Positions 1 to 5,959 of a DNA stretch of 22,104 nucleotides are shown piece after piece. Origin of the DNA: Parabacteroides sp. (GTDB lineage Bacteria; Bacteroidota; Bacteroidia; Bacteroidales; Tannerellaceae); the NCBI GenBank assembly GCA_020026285.1, contig JAHHQS010000059.1, forward strand, positions 1-22,104, written 5' to 3'. Below the pieces are notes generated by a model. It searched no databases and had not been told where the DNA came from. It worked only from the letters and a program-made list of their open reading frames with translations. The translations under genes and the position numbers were made by a program. Each line of letters starts with the position of its first letter. Position 1 is the first letter of the stretch.

Positions 1-1
1 T

Positions 2-2722
2 CCAGCATCTGCTGCTCCATATGCTTTGAGTGCAAAAGATTTGAATACAAAATTGGGTACTGATGAAAATGGTGATAGTTTCAAATTAAGTGCTGCTTTG
101 AGTAAAGTTATTGATGCTAAGCAAGGTGATCTTGGTGAAAATGTAAAAAGTACATTGAAGAATCCTTTCACATCAACTACTTTCCGTGCTTGGAACGGTT
201 CTGCTTCTCTTGCCGTTTTTGGAAATGAACAGAAAAATGATTTCAATTTATATGCAGATGTAGACAAAAAACTTAAACCTATAAAAGAAGAAGGTTACGT
301 CTTATTGCAAGTAATTGATGGTAAAAATGATGATAAGATATATTCTGATGATTATTTTGTAGTTGATCAGAAATATCTGACAGGAACTGCTAATAATGTT
401 AAGTTGATTGGCTTTGGAACAGATAAATTAGGTACTAAAGTTATTAATAAAACTTGTGTTACAGATGCGGCTAAAGGACGTGAAAATGTGAATTCATACA
501 TGTTCAAGTTTAATTATTACCCAACTCAAGATAGTATCGCTATTTCTGTTAAAGAATATAACGATCAGAATAAAGAAGGTAAATGGACTGGAAAAAATGG
601 TGAAAAAACATTGGTTACGGCAACTCAATTGACTGGAATGGTGGAATTGTCTGTATTAGAAACAAATGGTCCTGCTAATATTAACTTTATGTTAGGCGAA
701 GGAACAACAAACCGTACATCAGTTAATAATAATGTGTATGTTATCAAAAATAGTAAAGGTCAGTATTTAGCTGTTCCTATCCATAACTCTTTGTTGAAAG
801 GTCAGGCTGCTGTACAGTGGGTAACTGTAAAAGCTGACGAACAGGAAGTAATGAATATGCCTGCTTATCAGTGGGTTGTATTGAAAAACAATCGCCAGAC
901 AGAAGAAATCGCTGCTGTTTCTCCAGTAAACGTTATCAACCGTGAATTTGATGGAACTCGTTATGATAAAGTTCAGTTACGTAGTAATGGTGGCTTCTTA
1001 TTCGTAACAGGTAATACTTTCGGTTCTGATTCTTTGGTATTCAATGCTGTTCCTGAAGAAGTCGTTTCAAATAAATATTTAGGTTATATGAACATTGACA
1101 AACAAGATTTGGATGTTATGAATTATAACTTGAATTATTTGAACCCTTATGTATCTGATAAATTTATCGGATTAGGCGAAGGTTCATTGTTGACAGTTAA
1201 AGAAGGCAAAGTAGCATTCTATTTAACTAAAAATGAAGGAGAACTTTACGGTTACAAAGCTGATGGTACAGAAGATATCAAAGGTTTGGTATCACAGTTG
1301 ATTCGTTTCTCATACGTTCCTTATATCAAATCTGCTAAAGGTAATCTGAATGTTGCTTTGGATGATGAACATCAGTATTACGTATCAGAAAAAGCTGATG
1401 CAAAGAAATTCTATTTTAAAGAAAATAATTTCTATCAGCCAGAAACTGCTGATGCAAAACGTCCTTACTATGCATTGGTTGACTTGACAGCTGCTAAGGA
1501 CATCACTAAGGCTGGTACAAGTGATAATGATATGGCTGCTACATTGAAGAATCAGGTGATGGCTGAAACTAGAACTTCTGCTTTCGCAGTTCTTCCTAAC
1601 GATGCTCCATTATATCGTCGCTTCAATTCTGTTGCATTGGATGGTGCTGTAGAAGGTAACGAAGATGCTGCTAAATTGTTGAAGTTCAAAGAAACATATC
1701 GTGGTAATGAATATTTGATGGATGAAGCTAATCCTACATTCCAAAACGAAGGCGTTAACTACTTGGGTATCTGGACTGCTGATAAGAAAGCTGCTGGTTT
1801 GTCATTCAATGTTGATACTGCAGTATTGAACTTAAGTACAGCAGGTAAGATTAAACCTCAGTACTTTATCTATGTAGGTGTTGATACTGTTGCTGCTGTT
1901 CCTGGTGTTCCTTGTGACGCTACAGATCACAAACATATGGATATAAATGGTAAACCTTGTGATGCTGATCATTGTATCCATGCTAAACCTGCAAAAGCTG
2001 GTTATACAGTAGCTAAATACTTGGTAAGCTTTGCTGATTCTTTGAAAGCTAAAGATGCTGACAAACTTTATCAGTATGGTAAATATACTCGCGTAGGTTT
2101 CGTTAAGGCTTTGAAGATGGATGAAAAATTGTATTTCTTGAAGAATGGTCTTCAGAATGTTGCTGCTAAAGATTTGGATTTGGACGAAGTTAAGAAATAT
2201 TCTGATGTTGTAGATTTGAAAGCTTTGAGCAAAGATGACAGACATCATAACTATACTTGGTCATTCCGCTATGTAGATCCAGAAGCTGCAGCAAATGAAG
2301 TTGAAGAAGACAGAGCATTCTTGTTCGAATCAAATAACTATGATGGTGTTCAGGTTGCTCCATCAAATGCAGCTTGGTTGAAGATTCAGAATGGTTGTTT
2401 GGTATTGACAGATGATAAGTCAACATTTGAAAATGCTAAACTTGGCGAAGACAATGCATTAATTTTCAATATCGAAAAGGGTAGTGCTGATGATATGGCT
2501 ACTGAAAACGAAGTAATCTCAACATCTAACGTAGTAGTTGCTGCTCAGAATGGTGCAGTAGTAGTTAAGGGTGCTGAAGGTAAATCAGTAGTTGTTTCAA
2601 CAATCCTTGGTAAAGTTGTTGCTAATCAGGTATTGGCTTCAGACAACGTAACAATCGCTGCTCCTGCAGGTGTAGTAGTTGTAACAGTTGATGGCGAAAG
2701 CTTCAAGGTTGTTGTAAAATAA
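2..2722 (+). CDS. Large secreted/surface protein with DUF6383-like C-terminus, 5' end outside window
   Basis: The frame is open from base 2 (codons reading P-A-S-A-A-P-Y-A-L-S-A-K-D) to the TAA at 2720-2722, giving 906 visible residues. The true start and any signal peptide lie upstream, so the TTG at base 26 is probably internal. The protein is rich in Lys, Asp, Asn, Val and Ala, with many beta-type segments (for example 'YLAVPIHNSLL', 'YQWVVLKNNRQ'). The last ~75 residues (about 2500-2722) are a Val-rich repeat-like module ending 'GESFKVVVK', resembling the DUF6383 C-terminal domain of large Parabacteroides secreted proteins. A Cys/His cluster lies at 1913-1981. Leu is mostly TTG and codon use looks biased, as in a highly expressed gene. 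No enzyme motif is visible. It could be a surface-layer or envelope protein; that is inference. The gene is monocistronic at its 3' end, closed by the hairpin at 2755-2778. Confidence 0.75.
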   Translation, partial: PASAAPYALSAKDLNTKLGTDENGDSFKLSAALSKVIDAKQGDLGENVKSTLKNPFTSTTFRAWNGSASLAVFGNEQKNDFNLYADVDKKLKPIKEEGYVLLQVIDGKNDDKIYSDDYFVVDQKYLTGTANNVKLIGFGTDKLGTKVINKTCVTDAAKGRENVNSYMFKFNYYPTQDSIAISVKEYNDQNKEGKWTGKNGEKTLVTATQLTGMVELSVLETNGPANINFMLGEGTTNRTSVNNNVYVIKNSKGQYLAVPIHNSLLKGQAAVQWVTVKADEQEVMNMPAYQWVVLKNNRQTEEIAAVSPVNVINREFDGTRYDKVQLRSNGGFLFVTGNTFGSDSLVFNAVPEEVVSNKYLGYMNIDKQDLDVMNYNLNYLNPYVSDKFIGLGEGSLLTVKEGKVAFYLTKNEGELYGYKADGTEDIKGLVSQLIRFSYVPYIKSAKGNLNVALDDEHQYYVSEKADAKKFYFKENNFYQPETADAKRPYYALVDLTAAKDITKAGTSDNDMAATLKNQVMAETRTSAFAVLPNDAPLYRRFNSVALDGAVEGNEDAAKLLKFKETYRGNEYLMDEANPTFQNEGVNYLGIWTADKKAAGLSFNVDTAVLNLSTAGKIKPQYFIYVGVDTVAAVPGVPCDATDHKHMDINGKPCDADHCIHAKPAKAGYTVAKYLVSFADSLKAKDADKLYQYGKYTRVGFVKALKMDEKLYFLKNGLQNVAAKDLDLDEVKKYSDVVDLKALSKDDRHHNYTWSFRYVDPEAAANEVEEDRAFLFESNNYDGVQVAPSNAAWLKIQNGCLVLTDDKSTFENAKLGEDNALIFNIEKGSADDMATENEVISTSNVVVAAQNGAVVVKGAEGKSVVVSTILGKVVANQVLASDNVTIAAPAGVVVVTVDGESFKVVVK

Positions 2723-2754
2723 TTGAATAATCAAAAATGATTATATGAGTTATG

Positions 2755-2778
2755 AATCGGGAACTTCGGTTCCCGATT
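2755..2778 (+). terminator. UUCG-loop hairpin terminator
   Basis: A perfect 10-bp stem (AATCGGGAAC / GTTCCCGATT) closes on a TTCG tetraloop, 33 bp after the stop of the large secreted protein gene. It is followed by GTTTCAT rather than a long T-run. The stem and exceptionally stable tetraloop support a transcription terminator or a 3'-end stabilising hairpin. Confidence 0.8.
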
Positions 2779-2899
2779 GTTTCATAATTTAAATTAGCGC
2801 AATTCAAGTTTATTTAGTTTTAAAGAATTTGTATAAAGTATTCCGTGAGGAGGAAAGCGCGATAAAGTTAATATTAATAATAGTATAAAGAAAAAAGAG

Positions 2900-2929
2900 A
2901 CCTTCTCCCTCCGTGAGGACCGAGAAGGT
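2900..2929 (+). terminator. Hairpin, possible terminator or 3' end of a small RNA
   Basis: An 8-bp stem ACCTTCTC (2900-2907) pairs with GAGAAGGT (2922-2929) around a 14-nt loop containing CTCCGTGAGGAC. An A-rich run precedes it and TTTT follows, so it could work on either strand. No gene lies directly upstream on the plus strand after the 2755 terminator, so it may end a short non-coding transcript. That transcript is hypothetical. Confidence 0.45.
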
Positions 2930-3115
2930 TTTAACATATAAAATATCATTTTGTAGCTGAACAGTTATCTGTTATTATTTAGTCATTTTATTTTATTGAA
3001 GAGCCACAAATTTCATATCGTTATTAATCTATAAAAACCTATGTGCTTTATTAAAATATTATTGATTAGATTAATATTGCAAAATAAAGTTAAATGTAGA
3101 TGAGGTATACTTGTT

Positions 3116-3131
3116 AAATCTGTACCGATTT
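3116..3131. repeat. 16-bp imperfect palindrome centred on GTAC
   Basis: AAATCTGTACCGATTT is self-complementary at 14 of 16 positions: arms AAATC/GATTT around a GTAC centre, mismatched only at positions 6 and 11. It lies 230 bp upstream of the invertase gene. It could be an operator or a recombinase half-site pair, or chance in AT-rich DNA. Confidence 0.4.
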
Positions 3132-3248
3132 CAAATTGTTTTTTCCGGATTTTTGAGTAGTTATTAATGATAATATTTTTTATAAAAAAATAACAATTCC
3201 GTATTTGTCAGTTTTTAAGTCGTTTATCTGAAAAATGTGATTCTCCAA

Positions 3249-3261
3249 TAAAGGTACTTTA
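3249..3261. repeat. 13-bp imperfect palindrome containing GTAC
   Basis: TAAAGGTACTTTA is nearly self-complementary, with the only mismatched pair next to the central T. It shares the GTAC core with the palindrome at 3116-3131 and lies about 100 bp before the invertase start, just ahead of the inverted repeat at 3261-3284. Confidence 0.35.
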
Positions 3262-3284
3262 CAATAAAATCAAATATTTATTGT
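3261..3284. repeat. 8-bp perfect inverted repeat upstream of the invertase
   Basis: ACAATAAA (3261-3268) and TTTATTGT (3277-3284) form a perfect inverted repeat with an 8-nt spacer. It sits directly before the candidate -33 box of the invertase gene, a position that would suit an operator for autoregulation. Function is inferred from position only. Confidence 0.35.
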
Positions 3285-3314
3285 TGTTTTGTTCGACTAT
3301 GATTAATATATTTA
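3284..3314 (+). promoter_or_regulatory. Weak candidate promoter for the invertase gene
   Basis: TTG at 3284-3286 is separated by 20 bp from TATATTTA at 3307-3314, which matches the Bacteroides -7 consensus TAnnTTTG at all but the last base. No better match was seen between 3200 and 3360. Confidence 0.25.
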
Positions 3315-3360
3315 ATCTGTCTGCTATTTATAAAAGTTAATAAATGAAAAAAACGAGCAG

Positions 3361-3978
3361 ATGATTTACGGATATATTCGAGTGAGTTCTGAGAAGCAAA
3401 CAGTGGAAAATCAAAGATACGAGATCGATAAATTCTGTTCAAGCAGAAATATGAAGATCGATGGTTGGATTGAAGAGACAATTAGTGGAACAAAAGCATA
3501 TAGTAAGAGAGAATTAGGCAAGCTTCTACGAAAGGTGAAGAAAGGAGATTTAATCATTTGTGCTGAATTGTCACGTCTGGGTAGAAATTTGTTTATGATT
3601 ATGGAAATACTGAATATCTGCATGGAGAAAGATTGCAGGGTCTGGACCATCAAAGATGAATATCGGTTGGGTGAAGATATTCAAAGTAAAGTTCTGGCAT
3701 TTGCTTTTGGTTTATCAGCTGAGATTGAAAGAAATTTAATTAGCCAGAGAACTAAAGAAGCTCTGTCGCGAATTAAATCAGAAGGGAAAAAATTAGGAAG
3801 GCCTACTGGTCGTAGTACTGATCCTAAGAAATTTAAGTTGTATTCTAAGCGCCATATTATCAATGATTTGTTGAATAGTGGGTGCTCGCTGAGCAAGATT
3901 GCTTCTAAATGTAATGTAGATAGAAAAACATTAACCCGTTATTTGAAACAATTCCCTTTTACTGAAAATGTAATTTAA
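3361..3978 (+). CDS. Mpi-family serine site-specific recombinase (DNA invertase)
   Basis: A 205-residue serine recombinase of the resolvase/invertase size class. The N-terminal catalytic domain starts 'YGYIRVSSEKQ', with Ser9 as the predicted nucleophile after Arg7. The conserved active-site segment 'AELSRLGRN' follows near residues 60-75. The segment 'AFAFGLSAEIERNLISQRT' marks the long dimerisation helix, then the linker 'GKKLGRPTG' leads to a C-terminal helix-turn-helix (about 165-200, 'SLSKIASKCNVDRKTL'). All catalytic elements look intact. The segments 'QSKVLAFAFGL' and 'ISQRTKEAL' resemble Mpi, the Bacteroides fragilis master invertase that flips promoters of surface polysaccharide loci. 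Its targets here are unknown. The start at 3361 gives the canonical N-terminus. Resolvase activity is an alternative to inversion. Confidence 0.88.
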   Translation: MIYGYIRVSSEKQTVENQRYEIDKFCSSRNMKIDGWIEETISGTKAYSKRELGKLLRKVKKGDLIICAELSRLGRNLFMIMEILNICMEKDCRVWTIKDEYRLGEDIQSKVLAFAFGLSAEIERNLISQRTKEALSRIKSEGKKLGRPTGRSTDPKKFKLYSKRHIINDLLNSGCSLSKIASKCNVDRKTLTRYLKQFPFTENVI

Positions 3979-3998
3979 GTAATGGGTATACATATTAT

Positions 3999-4032
3999 AA
4001 GATTGGCAAATGTTTTAATATTTGCCAATCTT
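3999..4032 (+). terminator. Terminator after the invertase gene
   Basis: A 13-bp perfect stem (AAGATTGGCAAAT / ATTTGCCAATCTT) with an 8-nt loop, followed by TTG, lies 21 bp after the invertase stop. Its 3' edge runs straight into the promoter box for queD. Confidence 0.85.
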
Positions 4033-4035
4033 TTG

Positions 4036-4043
4036 TACTTTTG
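4036..4043 (+). promoter_or_regulatory. Promoter -7 box for queDE
   Basis: TACTTTTG matches the Bacteroides -7 consensus TAnnTTTG exactly, directly after the invertase terminator. Only a T-rich stretch (4013-4016) sits at the -33 spacing. Transcription would begin near 4050. Confidence 0.5.
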
Positions 4044-4053
4044 CATCAGCATC

Positions 4054-4060
4054 GAGGTGA
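4054..4060 (+). promoter_or_regulatory. Shine-Dalgarno sequence before the 4067 ATG
   Basis: GAGGTGA is fully complementary to the 3' end of bacterial 16S rRNA (anti-SD CCTCC with flanking TCAC). It stands 6 nt before the ATG at 4067. Such a clear site is uncommon in this window and favours 4067 over the ATG at 4100. Confidence 0.4.
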
Positions 4061-4066
4061 CATTAG

Positions 4067-4432
4067 ATGCATATAAACCAAAATATTATTAAAAAATCTA
4101 TGTACACAGTTATCAAACGAATGGAGATTTCGGCTGCTCATCAGTTGAAACTTTCCTATCCTAGTAAATGTGAGAATCTTCATGGTCACAATTGGATTGT
4201 CACAGTCTATTGTCGTTCTAAAGAATTAAATTCAGATGGTATGGTCGTTGATTTCACCCAGATAAAGAACGTGGTGAATGGTCAATTAGATCATAAAAAT
4301 TTGAATGAAGTACTGTCATTTAATCCTACAGCCGAAAATATGGCCCGTTGGATTTGTGATCAGATTACTACTTGTTATAAAGTTGAAGTTCAGGAATCAG
4401 AAGGAAATACTGCTGTCTATGAGAAAGATTAA
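4067..4432 (+). CDS. queD: 6-carboxytetrahydropterin synthase QueD
   Basis: Converts 7,8-dihydroneopterin triphosphate to 6-carboxy-5,6,7,8-tetrahydropterin, an early step in making the queuosine precursor preQ0 in the cytoplasm. The zinc ligands are visible as the His of 'ISAAHQL' and both His of 'HGHNW'; the catalytic Cys lies in 'SKCENLHGH'. The small single T-fold domain and length (121 residues, or 110 from the internal ATG) fit the family. Start choice is uncertain: family members usually begin at the equivalent of 4100 ('MYTVIKRMEIS'), but a perfect Shine-Dalgarno sequence precedes 4067, so 11 extra residues may be made. The 3' end overlaps queE by 14 nt, indicating one transcript and probable translational coupling. 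Function is confident; the start is not. Confidence 0.9.
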   Translation: MHINQNIIKKSMYTVIKRMEISAAHQLKLSYPSKCENLHGHNWIVTVYCRSKELNSDGMVVDFTQIKNVVNGQLDHKNLNEVLSFNPTAENMARWICDQITTCYKVEVQESEGNTAVYEKD

Positions 4433-4964
4433 TGAAATCTTCTATAGTCTGCAAGGTGAAGGTTATCATACAGGTGTTCCTGCGGTGTTTATCCGATTTT
4501 CCGGTTGTAATCTGAAATGTCCCTTTTGTGACACTCAGCATGACGAAGGAATAATGATGTCTGATGAAGAAATATTGAACGAAATCAATCAATATCCAGC
4601 TAATACGATTATTCTGACTGGTGGTGAACCATCTCTCTGGATAGATGATTCCTTGATTCATTTATTACATCAGCATGGCAAGTATATTTGTATCGAAACA
4701 AATGGAACTCGAGTACTACCTGAAGGAATAGACTGGGTAACTTGTTCACCGAAAGAAGGTGGAGATCTGGCAATCAGGCATATTGATGAGGTCAAAATCG
4801 TTTATACAGGTCAGGATTTGAGCGAATTTGAATTGTTACCTGCCAAACATTTTTTTCTACAGCCATGTTCGTGCATGAATACTAAAGAGACTGTAGCTTG
4901 TGTGATGAAGAATCCGAAGTGGAGACTTAGTCTGCAGACACATAAGCTTATAAATATTCAATAA
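4419..4964 (+). CDS. queE: 7-carboxy-7-deazaguanine synthase QueE (radical SAM)
   Basis: Radical SAM enzyme that rearranges the QueD product (6-carboxytetrahydropterin) into 7-carboxy-7-deazaguanine, the next step to preQ0 and queuosine. The start at 4419 gives 'MRKINEIFYSLQGEGYHTG', the classic QueE N-terminus; an earlier in-frame ATG at 4305 would add 38 residues unlike the family. The cluster motif CxxxCxxC is present as C30-NLK-C34-PF-C37, followed by 'LTGGEPSL' near 62-69, which binds SAM. At 181 residues it belongs to the short form of the family. It overlaps queD by 14 nt. No queC or queF is seen nearby, so the pathway is completed elsewhere in the genome. Confidence 0.93.
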   Translation: MRKINEIFYSLQGEGYHTGVPAVFIRFSGCNLKCPFCDTQHDEGIMMSDEEILNEINQYPANTIILTGGEPSLWIDDSLIHLLHQHGKYICIETNGTRVLPEGIDWVTCSPKEGGDLAIRHIDEVKIVYTGQDLSEFELLPAKHFFLQPCSCMNTKETVACVMKNPKWRLSLQTHKLINIQ

Positions 4965-4974
4965 TCTTTTATAT

Positions 4975-5015
4975 AACTCCTGATAACGAGATATTTGTTT
5001 CCGTTATCAGGAGTT
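4975..5015. terminator. Bidirectional hairpin between queE and ispD
   Basis: A 14-bp perfect stem (AACTCCTGATAACG / CGTTATCAGGAGTT) with a 13-nt loop lies between the convergent queE and ispD genes. On the plus strand it is followed by CTGTTTGTGTTTT; the minus-strand tail is less T-rich, so it is stronger for queE. Confidence 0.75.
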
Positions 5016-5059
5016 CTGTTTGTGTTTTAAATAACAAATTTTATTTACCTTTTGGATCT

Positions 5060-5749
5060 TTACTCACCTAACAACGTTTTTGCAATGGCCAGATCGAATG
5101 GAGTAGTGATTTTAATATTTTCTCGATTGGATTTTACAAGTTCTACGTGAAATCCAGCTGATTCGAATACCGAAGCATCATCTGTAAATGAGGAGATAAA
5201 ATGTTGTTCGTATGCTTTGAAAAGTTCTGCGGCTTTAAAGACTTGTGGGGTATGAACAATGTAATAAAAAGAACGGTCAACAGAAATACTCTTCTCTTGA
5301 TTGGTTATTTTACGTATTGAATCGATGATTGGCAATACGGGGATAACACCTCCTGAAGATTCTGCTTTTATAAAGCAGTTTTCAATAACCTCTTCCGATA
5401 CAAAAGGACGAACTCCGTCGTGAACGGCTATTAGAGCTTTCCCTTGGATTGCGTCGATTTCATCTCTAATAGCATTAAGGCCGTTTTGGACGGAGTGAAA
5501 ACGAGTTTCACCTCCGGTAACGATACGATGAGGCACTTTACAGCCTATTTCTTTGCATAACATTTTCCAATACGGCTGATGTTCTTCGGGAAGGACTAAA
5601 ATGATATCGGCTTCATTGTTCCAATTCCAGAATTTTTCAATTGTATGCATTAATACTGGTTTCCCCGCAATAGGGATAAATTGTTTGGGCAGATCCGATC
5701 CCATACGCAAACCTTTTCCTCCCGCAACAATAATGACATATTTCTTCAT
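5060..5749 (-). CDS. ispD: 2-C-methyl-D-erythritol 4-phosphate cytidylyltransferase IspD
   Basis: Transfers CMP from CTP to 2-C-methyl-D-erythritol 4-phosphate, the third step of the non-mevalonate (MEP) isoprenoid pathway, in the cytoplasm. The nucleotide-binding N-terminus 'VAGGKGLRMGSDLPKQF' holds the conserved Arg15 and Lys22. 'AVHDGVRPFVS' (about 108-118) is the second signature, Arg159 fits the conserved substrate Arg, and 'NRENIKITTPFDLAIA' (about 208-223) contains the conserved Lys213. Length of 229 residues is normal. It is the last gene of a four-gene minus-strand operon and overlaps xseB by 4 nt (ATGA), a sign of coupled translation. Confidence is high. Confidence 0.96.
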   Translation of the reverse strand: MKKYVIIVAGGKGLRMGSDLPKQFIPIAGKPVLMHTIEKFWNWNNEADIILVLPEEHQPYWKMLCKEIGCKVPHRIVTGGETRFHSVQNGLNAIRDEIDAIQGKALIAVHDGVRPFVSEEVIENCFIKAESSGGVIPVLPIIDSIRKITNQEKSISVDRSFYYIVHTPQVFKAAELFKAYEQHFISSFTDDASVFESAGFHVELVKSNRENIKITTPFDLAIAKTLLGE

Positions 5750-5946
5750 GATTCCAATTCCTCTAAAACTTTCTTTACTTCTTCATCTACTTTGTACAAT
5801 TTGTCTTTACAGAGTTTTATCAGGCGAGTGGCTTCTTTTACATTATCTGATAGTACATCCACATCCAAATCACCTCGTTCAATATCTGTAACGATACGAC
5901 GAAGTTTTTCGATGGCTTCATTATAGGATTCTGTTTTCTTTGCCAT
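5746..5946 (-). CDS. xseB: Exodeoxyribonuclease VII small subunit XseB
   Basis: A 66-residue helical-hairpin protein ('YNEAIEKLRRIVTDIERGDL...') matching the XseB family. Several small subunits wrap the extended helices of XseA to form the exonuclease that degrades single-stranded DNA from both ends. The motif 'LEELES' near the end and the 'IVTDIERGDLDVD' turn are typical. It lies 13 nt after xseA and overlaps ispD by 4 nt, so both subunits are made from one transcript. Confidence 0.93.
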   Translation of the reverse strand: MAKKTESYNEAIEKLRRIVTDIERGDLDVDVLSDNVKEATRLIKLCKDKLYKVDEEVKKVLEELES

Positions 5947-5959
5947 ATATATGTTGATT

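Larger units (their letters stand above)
2779..3360. other. AT-rich non-coding spacer upstream of the invertase
   Basis: No credible gene is visible here on either strand. The stretch is strongly AT-rich, including a 14-bp all-AT palindrome (T6-AT-A6) at 3176-3189 that may be curved DNA. It contains an AGGAGGA run at 2848-2854 not followed by a start codon, a 10-bp direct repeat TCCGTGAGGA (2842-2851 and 2910-2919), a hairpin at 2900-2929, and GTAC-centred imperfect palindromes at 3116-3131 and 3249-3261. It may hold a small RNA, invertase sites or only promoter DNA; the sequence does not decide. Confidence 0.6.

Noticed and set aside
1832..2426. Open minus-strand frames of 78 and 138 codons inside the secreted protein gene.
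   Set aside because: They lie wholly inside a long, strongly coding plus-strand gene, have low-complexity His/Leu/Ile-rich translations and no promoter; they are shadows.
3104..3991. GGTATAC at 3104-3110 and 3985-3991 bracketing the invertase, as possible attachment or crossover sites.
   Set aside because: The match is only 7 bp, the flanks differ, and such a repeat is expected by chance in about 900 bp of AT-rich DNA.
4042..4100. Possible preQ1 riboswitch before queDE: TGCATC/GATGCA stem, with GGT in the loop able to pair with a downstream ACC.
   Set aside because: The 5' arm lies inside or beside the predicted -7 box (4036-4043), so it would not be in the transcript, and the loop and tail lack the C-rich and A-rich signatures of the known preQ1 classes.
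4305..4418. Longer N-terminus for QueE from the ATG at 4305.
   Set aside because: The added 38 residues are the queD frame-shifted shadow and unlike any QueE; the conserved protein begins at 4419.
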